DNA of 64,000 nucleotides. Origin: Embleya scabrispora DSM 41855 (GTDB lineage: Bacteria; Actinomycetota; Actinomycetes; Streptomycetales; Streptomycetaceae). Positions 63,266 to 64,000 of this stretch are shown here, piece after piece. The notes under the pieces were generated by a model, which was not told the DNA's origin, searched no databases, and worked only from the letters and a program-made list of their open reading frames with translations. Positions within the stretch are counted from its first letter, which is position 1. Each line of letters opens with the position of its first letter. Position numbers and translations under genes: made by a program. The stretch covers positions 62,001-126,000 of the forward strand of contig NZ_KB889667.1 of assembly GCF_000372745.1 (NCBI RefSeq), read 5' to 3'.

Positions 63266-64000
63266 GTGGGGGATGGGAACGTGGGACGACCGGGCACCGA
63301 TGCCGACGGTGGCGCACGATCTTTTCCGGAATTGTTCGACCTTCGGGTGACGACGTCACCCGATGCGGTGGCCGTGGAGTACGGCTCCACGTCGTTGACC
63401 TACCGAGAGCTGGACGAACGAGCCGAACAGGTGGCTCGTGGGCTGCTCGCCGCCGGCGTGCGGGCCGAATCCATCGTGGCGATCGCCCTGCGCAGATCGG
63501 TGGACTGGGTGACCGCGCTGCTGGGGGTGTTCCGCGCCGGCGCGGCATATCTACCCCTGGACACCGCGCACCCGGCCGAGCGCCTGGCGTACATGATCGA
63601 CAGGTCCGGCTGCACGCTGGTGTTGGCGGACAAGTCCGCCCACCCGGAGCTGCCCGATGTGGCGGTACCGACCCTCGGGCTCGACGAGCTCGACGGAAAC
63701 GCCCCGATGCCGGCGTTCCCGAGGCCGGCGCAAAGCGCCTACGTCATCTACACCTCGGGTTCCACCGGCCGGCCGAAAGGCGTGGCGGTCACCCACGGTG
63801 GACTCGCCGACTTGGCCGCCACACACGCCGATCGACTCGGCGTCGCCCAAGGCAGCCGGGTACTCCAGTTCGCCTCCCCGGGGTTCGACGCCTCGGTGTG
63901 GGAGCTGTGCATGGCGCTGCTCTCCGGCGCGACGCTGGTACTGGCGGACGACGCGGATCTGGGTCCGGGCCGCCCGCTCGCCGAGACCCTGACGACCCGC
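63266..64000 (+). CDS. NRPS beginning with an adenylation domain (cut by window end)
   Basis: The first 245 codons of a synthetase, open to the last base. It starts directly with an adenylation domain: FPELFDLRVTTSPDAVAVEY, LTYRELDERAEQVARGLL, RAGAAYLPLD, YVIYTSGSTGRPKGVAVTH and FASPGFDASVWELCMALLSG. With no condensation domain in front, this looks like a loading or initiation module. GTG 63266 follows GGGAGG at 6 bases. The first pocket residues are D, A and W (FDASVW); the rest lie outside the window. Confidence 0.9.
   Translation, partial: MGDGNVGRPGTDADGGARSFPELFDLRVTTSPDAVAVEYGSTSLTYRELDERAEQVARGLLAAGVRAESIVAIALRRSVDWVTALLGVFRAGAAYLPLDTAHPAERLAYMIDRSGCTLVLADKSAHPELPDVAVPTLGLDELDGNAPMPAFPRPAQSAYVIYTSGSTGRPKGVAVTHGGLADLAATHADRLGVAQGSRVLQFASPGFDASVWELCMALLSGATLVLADDADLGPGRPLAETLTTR

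Overview
This window comes from a high-GC filamentous actinomycete. It looks like Streptomycetaceae (Streptomyces, Embleya or Yinghuangia type), judging from codon use, cysteine-containing leader peptides, the HATPase/HTH-DUF5753/DUF397 trio, an ECF41 sigma factor, NRPS genes and a Streptomyces griseus-type aminopeptidase. All calls were made by reading the sequence and from family knowledge; no database search was run.

1-21.4 kb: a sulfur-scavenging region. A peptide/nickel-type ABC transporter operon ends in a luciferase-like monooxygenase (131-6435). A glutathionyl-hydroquinone-reductase-like GST follows (6758-7702). A minus-strand operon carries an SsuE-type FMN reductase and two more luciferase-like monooxygenases (11116-7898). 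A large FAD/NAD(P)-binding protein is coupled to a second GST (18083-20895). Three short cysteine-containing leader peptides of the R-x-H/P-I-D-x-x-R-V type lie in front of three of these units (6526-6660, 11715-11635 on minus, 17788-17871). Two tRNA-Cys genes close the region (21129-21374). The block is interrupted by a decayed VCBS-repeat/RHS-repeat pair joined head to head (about 13.9 kb), with a toxin-like tail and a small membrane protein behind it.

21.6-28.7 kb: a secreted NucH/ExeM-type nuclease, a membrane M28 peptidase, an EamA transporter, an AraC regulator and an unknown gene. 28.75-33.25 kb: a 4.5-kb remnant integrative element in tRNA-Pro(GGG). It has an intact tRNA at one end, a 41-bp copy of the tRNA 3' part at the other, a wrecked tyrosine recombinase, and an M4 metalloprotease fused to an M28 aminopeptidase as cargo.

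33.3-42.9 kb: an unknown conserved gene, the DUF397/HTH/HATPase trio, a helicase relic, a ferritin-like protein of the VioB type, an asparagine-oxygenase-like 2OG enzyme paired with an unknown all-helical protein, and an ECF41-type sigma factor. Around the sigma gene lie relics of a ferritin-like gene, a carboxymuconolactone decarboxylase and an NDH-2-like oxidoreductase.

42.9-54.1 kb: a complete-looking non-phosphorylative L-fucose-type (6-deoxysugar) catabolic locus. The minus strand carries FAH hydrolase, mutarotase, lactonase, aldo-keto reductase, SDR and GntR genes. The plus strand carries a sugar-binding lipoprotein, an enolase-superfamily dehydratase, two permeases and a duplex ATPase.

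54.9-64.0 kb: the left part of a biosynthetic gene cluster that runs off the window. It has a half-C-A-T NRPS and a type II thioesterase facing a minus-strand operon of cupin, BacA/SalX-like prephenate decarboxylase, RraA-like protein, MDR reductase, chorismate mutase and class II DAHP synthase. A second NRPS starts at 63266. The set predicts diversion of prephenate into a non-aromatic (dihydro- or tetrahydro-hydroxyphenylpyruvate-like) amino acid loaded onto an NRPS. This is the most promising new system in the window.
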